From: Leptothrix sp. (in: b-proteobacteria)
Lineage (GTDB): Bacteria; Pseudomonadota; Gammaproteobacteria; Burkholderiales; Burkholderiaceae_C
Assembly (NCBI GenBank): GCA_013822265.1
Contig: PNKD01000009.1
Location: forward strand, 1-63,450
DNA: 63,450 nucleotides
Direction: 5' to 3'
Position numbers and translations under genes: made by a program. The notes under the pieces were generated by a model. That model saw nothing but the letters and a program-made list of their open reading frames with translations, made no database searches and was not told the DNA's origin. Numbering within the stretch: the stretch's first letter is position 1; each line of letters begins with the position of its first letter. Shown here one piece after another: positions 45,682-54,600 of the stretch.

Positions 45682-46101
45682 ATGCGCTTTCACCTGCCCG
45701 CCGAGAGGAAGCTGGTGCACGAGATGGTGGTCCCGGTGCGCTGGGGCGACATGGACGCGCTGGGCCACGTCAACAACACCGTCTACTTCCGCTACATGGA
45801 GATCGTGCGCCTGGACTGGATCTTCAAGATCGGTGGCCGCGCCGACCCCGCCGGCCAGGGCCCGCTGATCGTCAACTGCTTTTGCAACTTCCTGCGCCAG
45901 CTCGACTATCCGGGCGACCTGCGCGTGACGATGTTCGTCGCCAACCCCGGCCGCAGCAGCTTCGAGACCTTCCACACCATTGCCCGCAGCGACGAGCCGG
46001 AGGTCATCTGCGCCGAGGGCGGCGCGCTGACCGTGTGGGCCGACTACGGCGCGAAGAAGTCGGTGCCGTTGCCCGACTGGCTGCGCGCGCTGGTCGGCTG
46101 A
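45682..46101 (+). CDS. acyl-CoA thioesterase, 4HBT hot-dog family
   Basis: A 139-residue single hot-dog protein. VPVRWGDMDALGHVNNTVYFRYMEIVRLDW holds the catalytic Asp and the HVNN loop of YbgC/4-hydroxybenzoyl-CoA-type thioesterases. It hydrolyses acyl-CoA thioesters; chain preference is unknown. It lies 12 nt after the YceH gene, so the two are probably co-transcribed. Confidence 0.88.
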   Translation: MRFHLPAERKLVHEMVVPVRWGDMDALGHVNNTVYFRYMEIVRLDWIFKIGGRADPAGQGPLIVNCFCNFLRQLDYPGDLRVTMFVANPGRSSFETFHTIARSDEPEVICAEGGALTVWADYGAKKSVPLPDWLRALVG

Positions 46102-46185
46102 AGCCGGCCAGTCGCCGGGCAGCGGGCGCCTGCGGGCTGGGCCGCCGGTTTCGGCCATGGCCTCCATGGCAGCCAGCCAGCGCAC

Positions 46186-46797
46186 TCAGCCCTGCCCCGA
46201 CACCAGCCGGTTGACGAGATCGGGTGCCGTCGCCGCGCCGGTCTTGCGCATCAGCCGGGCGCGGTAGACGTCCACCGTGCGCGGGCTGATGCCCAGGCGC
46301 TTGCCTATGCCCTTGCTGGTCAGGCCCTCGATCAGCAGCGCCGCGATCTCGCGTTCACGCGGCGTCAGCTCGAGCTTGAGCACGCGCCGCGCCGACAGGT
46401 CCTCGAAGGCCCAGATGCCTTCGGCATGCGGGTCGGCCGGGGTCAGTGCGCGGCCGCTGACATGGCACCAGAACAGCTCGCCGGCCGCGGCTTCGGCGCC
46501 AGTGCCCAGGCGCTTCATCACGCGCTCGTCGGCATAGCGGCCCATGGTGTCGAGCTGCGCGCTGATGCGGCTGCCGGTGCGCCTGAACTCGTCGGGCGAG
46601 GGGTAGAGGACCTCGAAACTCTGGCCTACGAGCTGGTGGCGATCGGCGCGGAACATCACCAGCAGTTCGCGGTTGCAGTCGATGATCAGGCGCTGGCGCG
46701 ACAGCGCCAGGCCGATGGGCGCGAGCTCGAAGGCGGTGCGGTAGTCGATGCCTGCGCCGGCCTCGCGCGCCGCGCCGCGCGCCTTGGCGGCGCTCAC
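46186..46797 (-). CDS. PAS-LuxR-type transcriptional regulator
   Basis: A 203-residue regulator. A PAS-like sensory part (about 18-125: YRTAFELAPIGLALSRQRLIIDCN) precedes a LuxR/FixJ helix-turn-helix (LELTPREREIAALLIEGLTSKGIGKRLGISPRTVDVYRARLMRKTG). There is no receiver domain, so it senses a ligand directly rather than by phosphorylation. The GTG at 46797 is chosen because it overlaps the stop of a 27-codon upstream frame (GTGA); no ATG in frame gives conserved residues. It is divergent from the CoA-transferase operon and probably controls it through the TACGTA dyads between them. Confidence 0.82.
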   Translation of the reverse strand: MSAAKARGAAREAGAGIDYRTAFELAPIGLALSRQRLIIDCNRELLVMFRADRHQLVGQSFEVLYPSPDEFRRTGSRISAQLDTMGRYADERVMKRLGTGAEAAAGELFWCHVSGRALTPADPHAEGIWAFEDLSARRVLKLELTPREREIAALLIEGLTSKGIGKRLGISPRTVDVYRARLMRKTGAATAPDLVNRLVSGQG

Positions 46798-46877
46798 AGC
46801 GGCGTGCACGTGGCCGTGGCGTGGCAGGCCAGCTCGTCTTCGGCGCCGAGCCAAGCGTGGGGGTCGCGAGCGGTCAT
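46794..46877 (-). CDS. 27-codon open frame overlapping the LuxR-type regulator start
   Basis: The frame MTARDPHAWLGAEDELACHA continues seven more codons to TPL and stops in a GTGA overlap with the regulator GTG. GAGG lies 7 nt upstream of its ATG. It has three Cys/His pairs at its end but no known family. It may be a short protein or a leader whose translation opens the regulator start. Alternatively, it could be the regulator's true N-terminus separated by a one-base error. No independent evidence of expression is available. Confidence 0.45.
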   Translation of the reverse strand: MTARDPHAWLGAEDELACHATATCTPL

Positions 46878-46925
46878 GGGGCGGCCTCGGCCATGCGCCG
46901 CCACCGGGCAGGCGCTTAGGCGATT

Positions 46926-46955
46926 TTACGTAGCCCCTGCGTAAGGCACTACGTA
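46926..46955. promoter_or_regulatory. TACGTAG dyad, likely LuxR-type regulator site
   Basis: TACGTAG (46927-46933) and CTACGTA (46949-46955) form a perfect 7-bp inverted repeat with 15 bp between the arms (22 bp centre to centre). A second nested dyad TTACG (46926-46930) / CGTAA (46940-46944) shares the left arm. The site lies 45-75 bp before the CoA-transferase start and 50-80 bp before the regulator's upstream frame, so it could control both directions. Confidence 0.6.
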
Positions 46956-46999
46956 GTACGCTTCTTGGCTTCAACCGCACCGCAGATGAGGCCTCGCGC

Positions 47000-47707
47000 A
47001 TGAACAAGATCTACCCCAGTGCCGCGGCGGCGCTGGCAGGCATCACCCACGACGGCATGGTGATCGCCGTCGGCGGTTTCGGCCTCTGCGGCATCCCCGA
47101 GACGCTGACCGACGCGCTGTGCGCCACCGGCGCCAAGCACATCACGGCCATCAGCAACAACGCCGGCACCGACGGCCACGGCCTGGGCAAGCTGCTGCAG
47201 ACGCGCCAGATCAAGAAGATGATCAGCAGCTACGTCGGCGAGAACAAGGAGTTCGAGCGCCAGTACCTCGCCGGCGAACTCGAGCTCGAGTTCACGCCGC
47301 AAGGCACGCTGGCCGAGAAGCTGCGCGCCGGCGGCGCCGGCATCCCGGCGTTCTTCACGCGTACCGGCGTCGGCACGCTGGTGGCCGAAGGCAAGGAAAC
47401 GCGCGAGTTCGACGGCCACACCTGCATCATGGAACGCAGCCTGGTGCCCGACGTGAGCCTCGTGAAGGCCTGGAAGGCCGACCACTCGGGCAACCTGGTG
47501 TTCCGCCTCACGGCGCGCAACTTCAACCCCGCGGCCGCGATGGCCGGCAAGATCACGGTGGTCGAGGTCGAGCACCTCGTGCCCACCGGCAGCATCGCGC
47601 CCGACGACGTGCACCTGCCCGGCATCTACGTGCACCGCATCGTGCACGTGCCCGACGGCGTCAAGCACATCGAGAAACGCACGCTCACGGAAAAGAAGGG
47701 AGCCTGA
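47000..47707 (+). CDS. 3-oxoacid CoA-transferase, subunit A
   Basis: A 235-residue subunit. [17 protein letters not shown] is the CoA-binding loop of class I CoA-transferase A subunits, and [40 protein letters not shown] follow. With subunit B it moves CoA from succinyl-CoA to acetoacetate or a related oxoacid in ketone-body-like catabolism. The ATG at 47000 is downstream of the TACGTA dyads. Subunit B starts 2 nt after its stop. Confidence 0.93.
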   Translation: MNKIYPSAAAALAGITHDGMVIAVGGFGLCGIPETLTDALCATGAKHITAISNNAGTDGHGLGKLLQTRQIKKMISSYVGENKEFERQYLAGELELEFTPQGTLAEKLRAGGAGIPAFFTRTGVGTLVAEGKETREFDGHTCIMERSLVPDVSLVKAWKADHSGNLVFRLTARNFNPAAAMAGKITVVEVEHLVPTGSIAPDDVHLPGIYVHRIVHVPDGVKHIEKRTLTEKKGA

Positions 47708-47709
47708 CC

Positions 47710-48348
47710 ATGGCCTGGACCCACGATCAGATGGCCGCGCGCGCGGCGCAGGAGCTGCAGGACGGCTTCTACGTCAACCTCGGCATCGGCCTGCCCACGC
47801 TGGTGGCCAACTTCGTCCGCCCCGACATCGAGGTCTGGCTGCAGAGCGAAAACGGCATGCTCGGCATCGGCCCCTTCCCGACCGAGGAGCAGGTCGACGC
47901 CGACCTCATCAACGCCGGCAAGCAGACCGTGACCACTTTGCCCGGCAGCAGCATCTTCGGCAGCCACGACAGCTTCGCGATGATCCGCGGCGGCAAGATC
48001 AACCTGTCCATCCTGGGCGCCATGCAGGTCAGCGAACACGGCGACCTGGCCAACTGGATGATCCCGGGCAAGATGGTCAAGGGCATGGGCGGCGCCATGG
48101 ACCTGGTGGCCGGCGTGAAGAACGTCGTCGTGCTGATGGAGCACGTGGCGCGCAAGAAGGACGGCGGCTTCGACCTCAAGATCCTGCCCAGGTGCACGCT
48201 GCCGCTGACCGGCCTGGGCGTGGTCGACCGCATCATCACCGACCTGGCGGTGATGGACGTCACCCCGCACGGCCTCAAGCTGGTCGAACTCGCGCCGGGC
48301 GTGACGCGCGAAGAGCTGCAGAGCAAGACGGGCGTGCCGCTGCACTGA
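47710..48348 (+). CDS. 3-oxoacid CoA-transferase, subunit B
   Basis: A 212-residue subunit. [18 protein letters not shown] and [15 protein letters not shown] contain the catalytic Glu that forms the enzyme-CoA thioester; [30 protein letters not shown] follows. It forms a heterodimer or heterotetramer with subunit A. The exact oxoacid (acetoacetate or 3-oxoadipate) cannot be told from sequence; no aromatic-pathway genes adjoin, which favours acetoacetate. Confidence 0.93.
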   Translation: MAWTHDQMAARAAQELQDGFYVNLGIGLPTLVANFVRPDIEVWLQSENGMLGIGPFPTEEQVDADLINAGKQTVTTLPGSSIFGSHDSFAMIRGGKINLSILGAMQVSEHGDLANWMIPGKMVKGMGGAMDLVAGVKNVVVLMEHVARKKDGGFDLKILPRCTLPLTGLGVVDRIITDLAVMDVTPHGLKLVELAPGVTREELQSKTGVPLH

Positions 48349-48376
48349 GCGCCCGGTTCCCGACCGAGGGGGCCCG

Positions 48377-48857
48377 ATGACGGCTTCGACTCGCGTTGCT
48401 GCGCTGCCGGCGCGGCTGGTGACGCCAGCCTTGCTGGCCCTCGTCGAGCCGCAGTCCAGCGGCATCGGTGGTGGTGCCTTCCTGATGCCCTGGGACGGCC
48501 GCGCGGTGGCGGCGACGACGACCGTCGAGTCGTTCTTCGGCGCCCGGATGAGGTCCGACGGCGGCACCGGCAAGGCCGGCGATCATCCACTTCGTCGCCA
48601 AGACGCTGACCGGTTCGCTGCAGTGGGGGCTGGATGTCCAGCGCGCCATCGACCTGCCCAACTTCGGCAGCCTCAACGGCCCGACACTGCTCGAGAGGGG
48701 GCTGTTCCCGGCGGCCACGGTGCAGGCGCTGCGCGAGCGCGGTCATGTCGTCAACGGGGTCGACCTCACCAGCGGCCTGCAGGCCATCCGGCGCACGCCG
48801 GGCGGCTGGATCGGCGGCGCCGACCCGCGGCGCGAAGGCACGGCGCGCGGCGACTGA
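48377..48857 (+). pseudogene. gamma-glutamyltransferase, internally deleted relic
   Basis: The first frame shows ALVEPQSSGIGGGAFLM (the conserved N-terminal gamma-glutamyltransferase block), then TTTVESFFGARM from a much later region. A second frame (48579-48857) gives AIIHFVAKTLTGSLQWGLDV, RAIDLPNFGSLNGPT and a natural-looking C-terminus GGWIGGADPRREGTARGD. Intact proteins are about 530-580 residues; only about 155 remain, and the catalytic Thr region is lost. This is a dead gene with a large internal deletion and a frameshift. Confidence 0.75.
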
Positions 48858-48903
48858 GCACCACTGGGCGCCACTGGGCGCGACGGGCCGCGCCGGTGCG
48901 GTC

Positions 48904-49944
48904 TCAGACGCGTTGCAGTGCGCGTGCGGCTTCGGCGACCAACCTGGGGCCGCGGTAGATCAGCCCGGTGTAGATCTGCACCAGGTCGGCCCCGGCCTCG
49001 CGCTTGGCGCGGGCGTCGTCAGCGCTCATCACGCCGCCGACGCCGATGATCGGATAGGCCGGGCCCAGTGCTGCCCGCAGCAGGCGCACGACGCGGTTGC
49101 TGGCCTCGCGCACCGGCGCGCCGCTGAGGCCGCCGGCCTCGTCGGCATGGGGCTGGCCCTTCACGGCGTCGCGCGCGATGGTGGTGTTGGTGGCGACGAC
49201 GCCGTCGATGCCGTTCTTCTGCAGCGTCGCGGCGATCACGCCCACCTGCGCCTCGTCGAGGTCGGGTGCGATCTTCACGAACATCGGCACCGCCTTGCCG
49301 TGCTGCAGCGCCAGCGCCTGCCGGCGCGCCTGCAGTGCCGCGAGCAGCGCGTCCAGCGCCTCGTCGCTTTGCAGCGCGCGCAGGTTCTTGGTGTTGGGGC
49401 TGCTGATGTTCACGGTCACGTAGTCGGCGTGCGGGTAGACGCCGTCCAGGCACAGCAGGTAGTCGTCGACCGCGCGCTCGATGGGCGTGGCCGCGTTCTT
49501 GCCGATGTTCAGCCCCAGGATGCCGCCGGCGGCGCGAAAGCTGCGCGCGCGCTGCACGTTGGCCAGGAAGGCCTGCAGGCCCTGGTTGTTGAAGCCCATG
49601 CGGTTGATCAGCGCCTGCCTGGCCGGGATGCGGAACATGCGCGGCCTGGCGTTGCCGGGCTGGGCCAGCGGCGTGACGGTGCCGACCTCGATGTGGCCGA
49701 AGCCCATCGCGCCCAGGCCGTCGATGCACTCGCCGTTCTTGTCCAGCCCGGCGGCCAGGCCGATGCGGTTCGGGAAGCGCAGGCCGGCCAGCGTCACCGC
49801 GTCGGCCACGCGGGGCTGCGACCACAGGCACATCGCCGGCGTGTTCTGCAGCCGCGCCAGCGAGTGCATCGCGAGCTCGTGCGCGCGCTCGGGGTCGAGG
49901 CCGAAGAGGAAGGGGCGGGTGAGGGCGTAGGGGACGAGCGGCAT
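48904..49944 (-). CDS. pyrD: class 2 (quinone-dependent) dihydroorotate dehydrogenase
   Basis: A 346-residue membrane-associated FMN enzyme for the fourth step of pyrimidine synthesis. The N-terminal helix ([25 protein letters not shown]) for quinone access marks class 2. [46 protein letters not shown] (catalytic Ser), VKIAPDL and [13 protein letters not shown] follow. A GACAAT box ends 7 nt before the ATG with no Shine-Dalgarno sequence. It is divergent from rpiA with only 38 bp between starts. Confidence 0.96.
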   Translation of the reverse strand: MPLVPYALTRPFLFGLDPERAHELAMHSLARLQNTPAMCLWSQPRVADAVTLAGLRFPNRIGLAAGLDKNGECIDGLGAMGFGHIEVGTVTPLAQPGNARPRMFRIPARQALINRMGFNNQGLQAFLANVQRARSFRAAGGILGLNIGKNAATPIERAVDDYLLCLDGVYPHADYVTVNISSPNTKNLRALQSDEALDALLAALQARRQALALQHGKAVPMFVKIAPDLDEAQVGVIAATLQKNGIDGVVATNTTIARDAVKGQPHADEAGGLSGAPVREASNRVVRLLRAALGPAYPIIGVGGVMSADDARAKREAGADLVQIYTGLIYRGPRLVAEAARALQRV

Positions 49945-49982
49945 GGCGCCGATTGTCTCAGCAGCCATTCGATAATCGCGCC
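49945..49982. promoter_or_regulatory. 38-bp divergent promoter, pyrD and rpiA (probably leaderless both ways)
   Basis: GATAAT (49971-49976, plus strand) ends 6 nt before the rpiA ATG. GACAAT (49952-49957 read on the minus strand) ends 7 nt before the pyrD ATG. No Shine-Dalgarno sequence fits either gene. If both hexamers are -10 boxes, each -35 region would lie under the other gene's start, so the two promoters overlap back to back. Confidence 0.5.
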
Positions 49983-50657
49983 ATGACACAAGACGAACTC
50001 AAGGCCCTGGTGGGGCAGGCGGCGCTGCAGTACGTGGTGCCCGGTGAACTCGTGGGCGTGGGCACGGGCAGCACCGTGAACCACTTCATCGATGCGCTGG
50101 CGACGATGAAACACCGCATCAAGGGCGCGGTGTCGAGCAGCCACGCCAGCACGCTGCGGCTGCAGGCGCACGGCATCCACGTCTTCGAGGCTGCCGAGGT
50201 GAAGCGGCTGCCGGTCTATGTCGACGGCGCCGACGAGATCGACGGCCGCGGCTTCATGGTCAAGGGCGGCGGCGCGGCGCTGACGCGCGAGAAGATCGTC
50301 GCCGACCTGGCCGAGCGTTTCGTCTGCATCGCCGACGCCAGCAAGCGCGTCGAGGTGCTGGGCGCCTTTGCGCTGCCGGTGGAGGTCATCACCATGGCCG
50401 CCCACCAGCTCGAGCGGCGCTTCACGGCGCTGGGCGGCACGGCCACGCTGCGCCGCCGCGCCGACGGCGCGCCGGTGCTCACCGACAACGGCCACCCGCT
50501 GCTCGACGTGCAGGGCCTGCGCATCGCCGACCCGCTGGCGATGGAGGCCGAGATCAACCAGTGGCCCGGCGTCGTGACCGTGGGGCTGTTTGCGCGGCAT
50601 CGCGCCAGCCTGTGCCTGCTCGGCACGCCCGAAGGCGTGCAGACGCTGGTGTTCTAA
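49983..50657 (+). CDS. rpiA: ribose-5-phosphate isomerase A
   Basis: A 224-residue enzyme interconverting ribose-5-phosphate and ribulose-5-phosphate. Family blocks: [16 protein letters not shown] (phosphate site), [41 protein letters not shown] (catalytic Asp/Lys region) and [21 protein letters not shown]. The ATG at 49983 starts [15 protein letters not shown], as is typical. It feeds nucleotide synthesis, as does the divergent pyrD. Confidence 0.96.
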   Translation: MTQDELKALVGQAALQYVVPGELVGVGTGSTVNHFIDALATMKHRIKGAVSSSHASTLRLQAHGIHVFEAAEVKRLPVYVDGADEIDGRGFMVKGGGAALTREKIVADLAERFVCIADASKRVEVLGAFALPVEVITMAAHQLERRFTALGGTATLRRRADGAPVLTDNGHPLLDVQGLRIADPLAMEAEINQWPGVVTVGLFARHRASLCLLGTPEGVQTLVF

Positions 50658-50690
50658 TCGGGGCTCACTTTCCCCATCCGAGGATCCGCT

Positions 50691-50864
50691 TTGGCCAAAC
50701 CCAACTATTCGTTCGAGAAGCGCCAACGCGAGTTGGCCAAGAAGAAGAAGAAGGAAGAGAAGGAAAAGGAAAAGGCCGCGCGCAAGGCTGCCGGCCTGCC
50801 GCCGCTGGCCGACGAGCCCGAGGACGGCGAGCCGCAGCCCGAGCCGGGTCAGCCCGCGGGCTGA
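50691..50864 (+). CDS. small Lys/Glu-rich conserved-type protein
   Basis: A 57-residue frame from TTG at 50691: MAKPNYSFEKRQRELAKKKK, then a KEEKEKEKAARKAAGLPPL stretch and an acidic, Pro-rich end. Small proteins beginning AKPNYxFEKRQRELAKKxKKEEK recur in Betaproteobacteria to my knowledge, with no known function; a nucleic-acid or ribosome association would fit the charge. AGGA lies 7 nt upstream. It ends tail to tail over the last 16 nt of mnmC. It is in no frame with an ATG, so it is easily missed. Confidence 0.7.
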   Translation: MAKPNYSFEKRQRELAKKKKKEEKEKEKAARKAAGLPPLADEPEDGEPQPEPGQPAG

Positions 50865-52879
50865 AGACCCCCGGCGGGCGCCGCGCGATCCCTGCGCGCC
50901 GCCCGCACCCGCCAACGGCCGGGATCGACGGCGTCGGCGAGATCCTGTTCCAGCGGCCACGGCGTGCCCGTGGCCTGCGCCGCCACCAGGCGCGCCAGCA
51001 GCGGCGCCAGCGTCAGGCCCCGAGCGCCCAGCGCCGTCAACACGAACAAGCCCCTCTCACGCGGCAGCAGCCTCGCCTGGTCGAGGCGCTGGCCCGCCGG
51101 CATGGCCGCCAGCGGCAAGGCGCCTGCGATGGGCAGGCGGTCGTTGCTGTGCAGCCGCCAGCCGGCGCGGCCCTGCCACAGCGCCGGGTCGGCAGGCGGC
51201 ACGAGGCCCGTCAGGCGCTGCAGGCGCTGCAGGTTGTGCCGGTGGTCTGCCAGCCGCGTTTCGGGCGCCGCCCAAGGGGTGGCGCGGCCGTCCTGCTCAG
51301 GCGTGCCGGCCTCGCGCGTGGCACCGCACAGCAGGCCTGCACCACAGCCCGGCCCGGCCAGCGGGATGGCGTAGCCGTCTCCGGCCACCGGCAGCCGCAG
51401 CGCGTGCTGGCCGGCCCAGTGCGTGACCTGGCCTCGCGTGCAGCGCAAGGGCCAGGGTGGGTGGCCCAGCGGCGCCAGCAGCCGCGCCGCGGCGCCGGCA
51501 TTCGCCAGCACCACCGTGGCGGCCTGCGCGAGCAGGTGGCCCGAGGCGCTGCGCAACTGCCAGGCGTCGCCCTCGCGGGCCAGCGCGGCCACCTCGACGC
51601 CGCCCACGAAATGCACGCCCGGCGTCGACAAGGCGTGGCGCACCCACGCCGCCGGCGCCACCCAGCCGCCTCCCGGATAGAGCCAGGCCGTAGGCGCCAG
51701 CGGCACGCCAGCCAGCGCGCTGGCCTCCTCGGCCGACAGCGCCTGCACATAGCCCGGCGGCAGCCCCAGCCGGTGCAGCAGGGCCAGCATGGCCGGCAGC
51801 CCGCCGGCGTCTTGCGCCAGCCGCAGCAGGCCCGTGGCCTGGCCGGGCACGGCGCCGGTGGCGATGGCGGCCGCATGCTCGGCGTGGGCCACGAGCGCGG
51901 CGCTGCGGAACAGCCGCGCATAGACGCTGTCGTCGGCGTTGAGGCTGCCGTGGAAGAGCCCGGCCGGGTTGCCCGAGGTCTCGGCGGCGGGCTCGGCATG
52001 GCGCTCGAGCACGGTGACCGACCAGCCGAGTTGCGCCAGCGCGGACGCCGCAGCGGCGCCCGCCAGGCCGGCGCCCACGACCACGGCCTCGCGGCCCGCC
52101 GCCGCGGCCGACGGCGGCCGGCGCGGCCTGAAGCGGGGCGCCCAGTCGGCGAGCGTGATCTCGCGCTGGTCGTTCCGGCTGCGCGCCGGCCGCGGCACGA
52201 AGCCGGCGCTCGTCAGCGCCGCGCGCAGCGGGGTCGCGGCGCTCGAGGTGACCAGCGTGGCGCCGGGCGCGGCAAGTGCGGCCAGCGCCTTGATCACGCG
52301 CGGCTGCCCGATCGCCGGGTTGCGCGCCGGAGAGTAGTCGTCGCGGTGGCCGTCGCGGTGGGCGTCGAGGTGGGCGTCGACGTAGAAGGCGTCGGCCTGC
52401 AGCCGCAGGCCCGGCAGCACCGCGGCCACGTCGCCCAGCGCCAGCAGCAGTTGCACGCGGCCGCCTTCGAACGCCAGGCTGTGCAGGTTGGCCGTCAGCG
52501 GCGGCCAGGCCTGCAGCAGTTGGCCGGCCAGCGCGGGAAGGGGCGAGCCGGCATGGGCGCGCTGCAGGTCGGCGGCCTGCAGCGGGTGGCGCTCGACGGC
52601 GACGTAGAACAAGCGTTCGCAGCGCGCCGGGTCGTCGCGCCACGCCTGCCAGGTGGCGAGGAAGTCGTGGCCGAGGCCGAAGCCGGTCTCGAGCACAGTG
52701 AACTGCGCCCGACCGGCCCAGCGCCCTGGCAGGCCGTTGCCCTGCAGGCGGACATGGCGCGCCTGCGCCAGTGCGCCGGATGGCGGGTGGTCGATGTCGC
52801 CGTACTGCGGCGATCTCGGGACGTCGCCCGGCTGGGTGCCCCAGTCGACGACGGCGGGCTCGACGGGCGGCGTCGTCAA
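50849..52879 (-). CDS. mnmC: bifunctional tRNA (mnm5s2U34) methyltransferase/FAD oxidoreductase MnmC
   Basis: A 676-residue protein. The N-terminal methyltransferase domain (about 1-250) has VLETGFGLGHDFLATWQAWR (SAM site) and DAFYVDAHLDAHR, followed by ARNPAIGQPRVIKALAALA. The FAD oxidoreductase domain begins AVVVGAGLAGAAAASALAQLG (about 265) and includes VLANAGAAARLL and the terminal TALGARGLTLAPLLA. It converts cmnm5s2U to mnm5s2U at tRNA wobble position 34. The TTG start at 52879 overlaps the stop of the preceding gene (TTGA); there is no ATG in frame near the conserved N-terminus VEPAVVDWGTQ. ARNP replaces the usual SPxRNPxxW block partly, so methyltransferase efficiency is uncertain. 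Confidence 0.9.
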   Translation of the reverse strand: MTTPPVEPAVVDWGTQPGDVPRSPQYGDIDHPPSGALAQARHVRLQGNGLPGRWAGRAQFTVLETGFGLGHDFLATWQAWRDDPARCERLFYVAVERHPLQAADLQRAHAGSPLPALAGQLLQAWPPLTANLHSLAFEGGRVQLLLALGDVAAVLPGLRLQADAFYVDAHLDAHRDGHRDDYSPARNPAIGQPRVIKALAALAAPGATLVTSSAATPLRAALTSAGFVPRPARSRNDQREITLADWAPRFRPRRPPSAAAAGREAVVVGAGLAGAAAASALAQLGWSVTVLERHAEPAAETSGNPAGLFHGSLNADDSVYARLFRSAALVAHAEHAAAIATGAVPGQATGLLRLAQDAGGLPAMLALLHRLGLPPGYVQALSAEEASALAGVPLAPTAWLYPGGGWVAPAAWVRHALSTPGVHFVGGVEVAALAREGDAWQLRSASGHLLAQAATVVLANAGAAARLLAPLGHPPWPLRCTRGQVTHWAGQHALRLPVAGDGYAIPLAGPGCGAGLLCGATREAGTPEQDGRATPWAAPETRLADHRHNLQRLQRLTGLVPPADPALWQGRAGWRLHSNDRLPIAGALPLAAMPAGQRLDQARLLPRERGLFVLTALGARGLTLAPLLARLVAAQATGTPWPLEQDLADAVDPGRWRVRAARRDRAAPAGGLQPAG

Positions 52880-53841
52880 GGCGCGTCGGCGGCCGCCGTT
52901 GAGGCCTGTGACGCCCGTGACGCCAGCCAGGCCAGCAGCGGCTCGCGCACGCCGCCCAGGCTGCGGTAGGCGAGCACGGCCGGGCTCATGCTGGCGATGG
53001 CGTCGTGCAGCGTGGCGGCGCGCCGCGGCGTGCCAAGCACCTGAGCCAGCGGCTGCACCTCGACGTGGATGGTGAACACCGTCTGCGCCCGTTCGGGCAA
53101 GGGGATGAAGGTCTGGTGCTCGCTGCGCAGCCAGGCTTCGGCGGGTGCCGTGTGCTGCCAGCGCTGCGGGTCGACGCGCGCCGGGTGGGCGTGCAGGCGC
53201 GGGTGGTCGCTGACGTTCCAGACGAAACGCTCCCAGCGGTCGGTGCCGGTGGCCAGGCGCAGCAGGCCGGCCGTGGCCTTGAGCAGCAGCGTGTTGTCGG
53301 CCACCGGCGCGTGCACCTCGGTGAAGTGGCGGCCCAGCTTCTCTTCGGGCGCCCAGTGGCTGGGCAGGGTGACGGCCAGCCAGGGGATGGTGCCGGTGGT
53401 GCCGTCGACGATGGCGAAGTCCTCGGCGAAGGCCAGGCTGGCCAGCCCGGCCTGGCGCCACGCGGGGGGCAGCCCGGCCAGGCAGCGCGCCACTTCGTCG
53501 CCGAGGCCGAAGGCGCCGGCCTGCAGTTGCAGCAGCTCGCCGTCGTCGCCCACCGCGGTGCCCAGCCGCCGCGCCACGGCAAGCCCGCCGTCCCAGGCCC
53601 AGGCGTCGGCGTGTTCCTGCGCGGCGTGCATGAACAGCGCGGCCAGCGCCGGTGCGGCGTCGAACCCCGGCACGGCGCCGAGCGCCTGGCGCCAGAAGGC
53701 CGACAGCACCGCGAGCTTCTCGCGCTGATGGCGCGAGCCCGGCGCCAGCGGCGTGAGCTGCTGCGCCCCCGCGGCCAGGCGGCGCAGGCCCGGCTGCATG
53801 CGAAAGGGCGCAGTGACGGCGGCGTCGAAGTCGAAGGGCAT
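52876..53841 (-). CDS. DUF3445 (haem-dependent oxidative demethylase-like) protein
   Basis: A 321-residue protein. The start MPFDFDAAVTAPFRMQPGLR and blocks EDFAIVDG, LAVTLPSHWAPEEKLGRHFTEVHAPV, RLHAHPARVD and LRSEHQTFIPLP match the DUF3445 family, some of which oxidise N-methyl or dimethylsulfoniopropionate-like substrates using haem. The substrate here is unknown. The ATG at 53841 is preferred over one 14 codons earlier. It is upstream of mnmC with a 4-nt overlap and might act on small methylated compounds or have no link to tRNA. Confidence 0.82.
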   Translation of the reverse strand: MPFDFDAAVTAPFRMQPGLRRLAAGAQQLTPLAPGSRHQREKLAVLSAFWRQALGAVPGFDAAPALAALFMHAAQEHADAWAWDGGLAVARRLGTAVGDDGELLQLQAGAFGLGDEVARCLAGLPPAWRQAGLASLAFAEDFAIVDGTTGTIPWLAVTLPSHWAPEEKLGRHFTEVHAPVADNTLLLKATAGLLRLATGTDRWERFVWNVSDHPRLHAHPARVDPQRWQHTAPAEAWLRSEHQTFIPLPERAQTVFTIHVEVQPLAQVLGTPRRAATLHDAIASMSPAVLAYRSLGGVREPLLAWLASRASQASTAAADAP

Positions 53842-53870
53842 GGCGTGATGATGGCGGATGCCGGGTGGAC

Positions 53871-53898
53871 AAGAAAAAGGCACCCCGCAGGGTGCCCG
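53871..53898 (-). terminator. intrinsic terminator after efp
   Basis: On the minus strand a perfect 7-bp stem GGCACCC / GGGTGCC with a 4-nt loop is followed by TTTTTC. It lies 38 bp downstream of the efp stop and upstream of the DUF3445 gene, so the latter needs its own promoter. Confidence 0.85.
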
Positions 53899-53935
53899 TT
53901 TCGGTGGCGCCGTACGGGGCGCTACATCGAGGCGT

Positions 53936-54490
53936 TCAGACGCGCTTCTTGTACTCGTGCGTGCGGGTGTCGATCTCGATCTTGTCGCCGTTCTCGACGA
54001 AGATGGGCACGCTGACCACGAAGCCCGTGCCCACCAGCTTGGCCGGCTTGAGCACCTTGCCCGAGGTGTCGCCCTTGACGGCGGGGTCGGTCTCGATCTC
54101 GCGCACCACGGTCGTCGGCAGTTCGACCGAGATCGCCTTGCCGTCGTAGAACACGACTTCGACGGACATGTTGTCCTCGAGGTAGTTGATGGCGTCGCCC
54201 ATGTTCTCGGCCTCGACCTCGAACTGGTTGTACTCGGCGTCCATGAAGGCGTACATCGGGTCGGCGAAATAGGAGTAGGTGCACTCCTTCTTGTCGAGCA
54301 CGATCTGGTCCATCTTGTCGTCGGCCTTGAAGACCACTTCGGCGCCGCCGCCGTTGAGCAGGTTCTTCATCTTCAGGCGCACGGTGGCGGCGTTGCGGCC
54401 ACCACGGCTGTATTCGGTCCTCAGCACGACCATCGGGTCCTTGCCCTGCATGATGACGTTGCCGGCCCGGATCTCTTGAGCAATCTTCAT
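53936..54490 (-). CDS. efp: elongation factor P
   Basis: A 184-residue factor that rescues ribosomes stalled at polyproline. Three OB-like domains are present; the tip loop at residues 28-33 reads SRGGRN, with Arg at 32 as in rhamnosylated EF-P, not the Lys of the EpmA type. The end [10 protein letters not shown] is conserved. It is followed (upstream on the map, same strand) by earP, the enzyme for that modification. The large Pro-rich proteins in this window, such as the TonB-like one, are natural clients. Confidence 0.97.
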   Translation of the reverse strand: MKIAQEIRAGNVIMQGKDPMVVLRTEYSRGGRNAATVRLKMKNLLNGGGAEVVFKADDKMDQIVLDKKECTYSYFADPMYAFMDAEYNQFEVEAENMGDAINYLEDNMSVEVVFYDGKAISVELPTTVVREIETDPAVKGDTSGKVLKPAKLVGTGFVVSVPIFVENGDKIEIDTRTHEYKKRV

Positions 54491-54600
54491 AGCGGTTTCC
54501 GTGGTTTGGGGGCCGGCGGCATCCCGGCATGCGAGCTTGATGCGGGTATGGCTGCGTAGGCCTTGCTTGCTTGACGCAAAGCCCGCAATTCTATCAGGCC

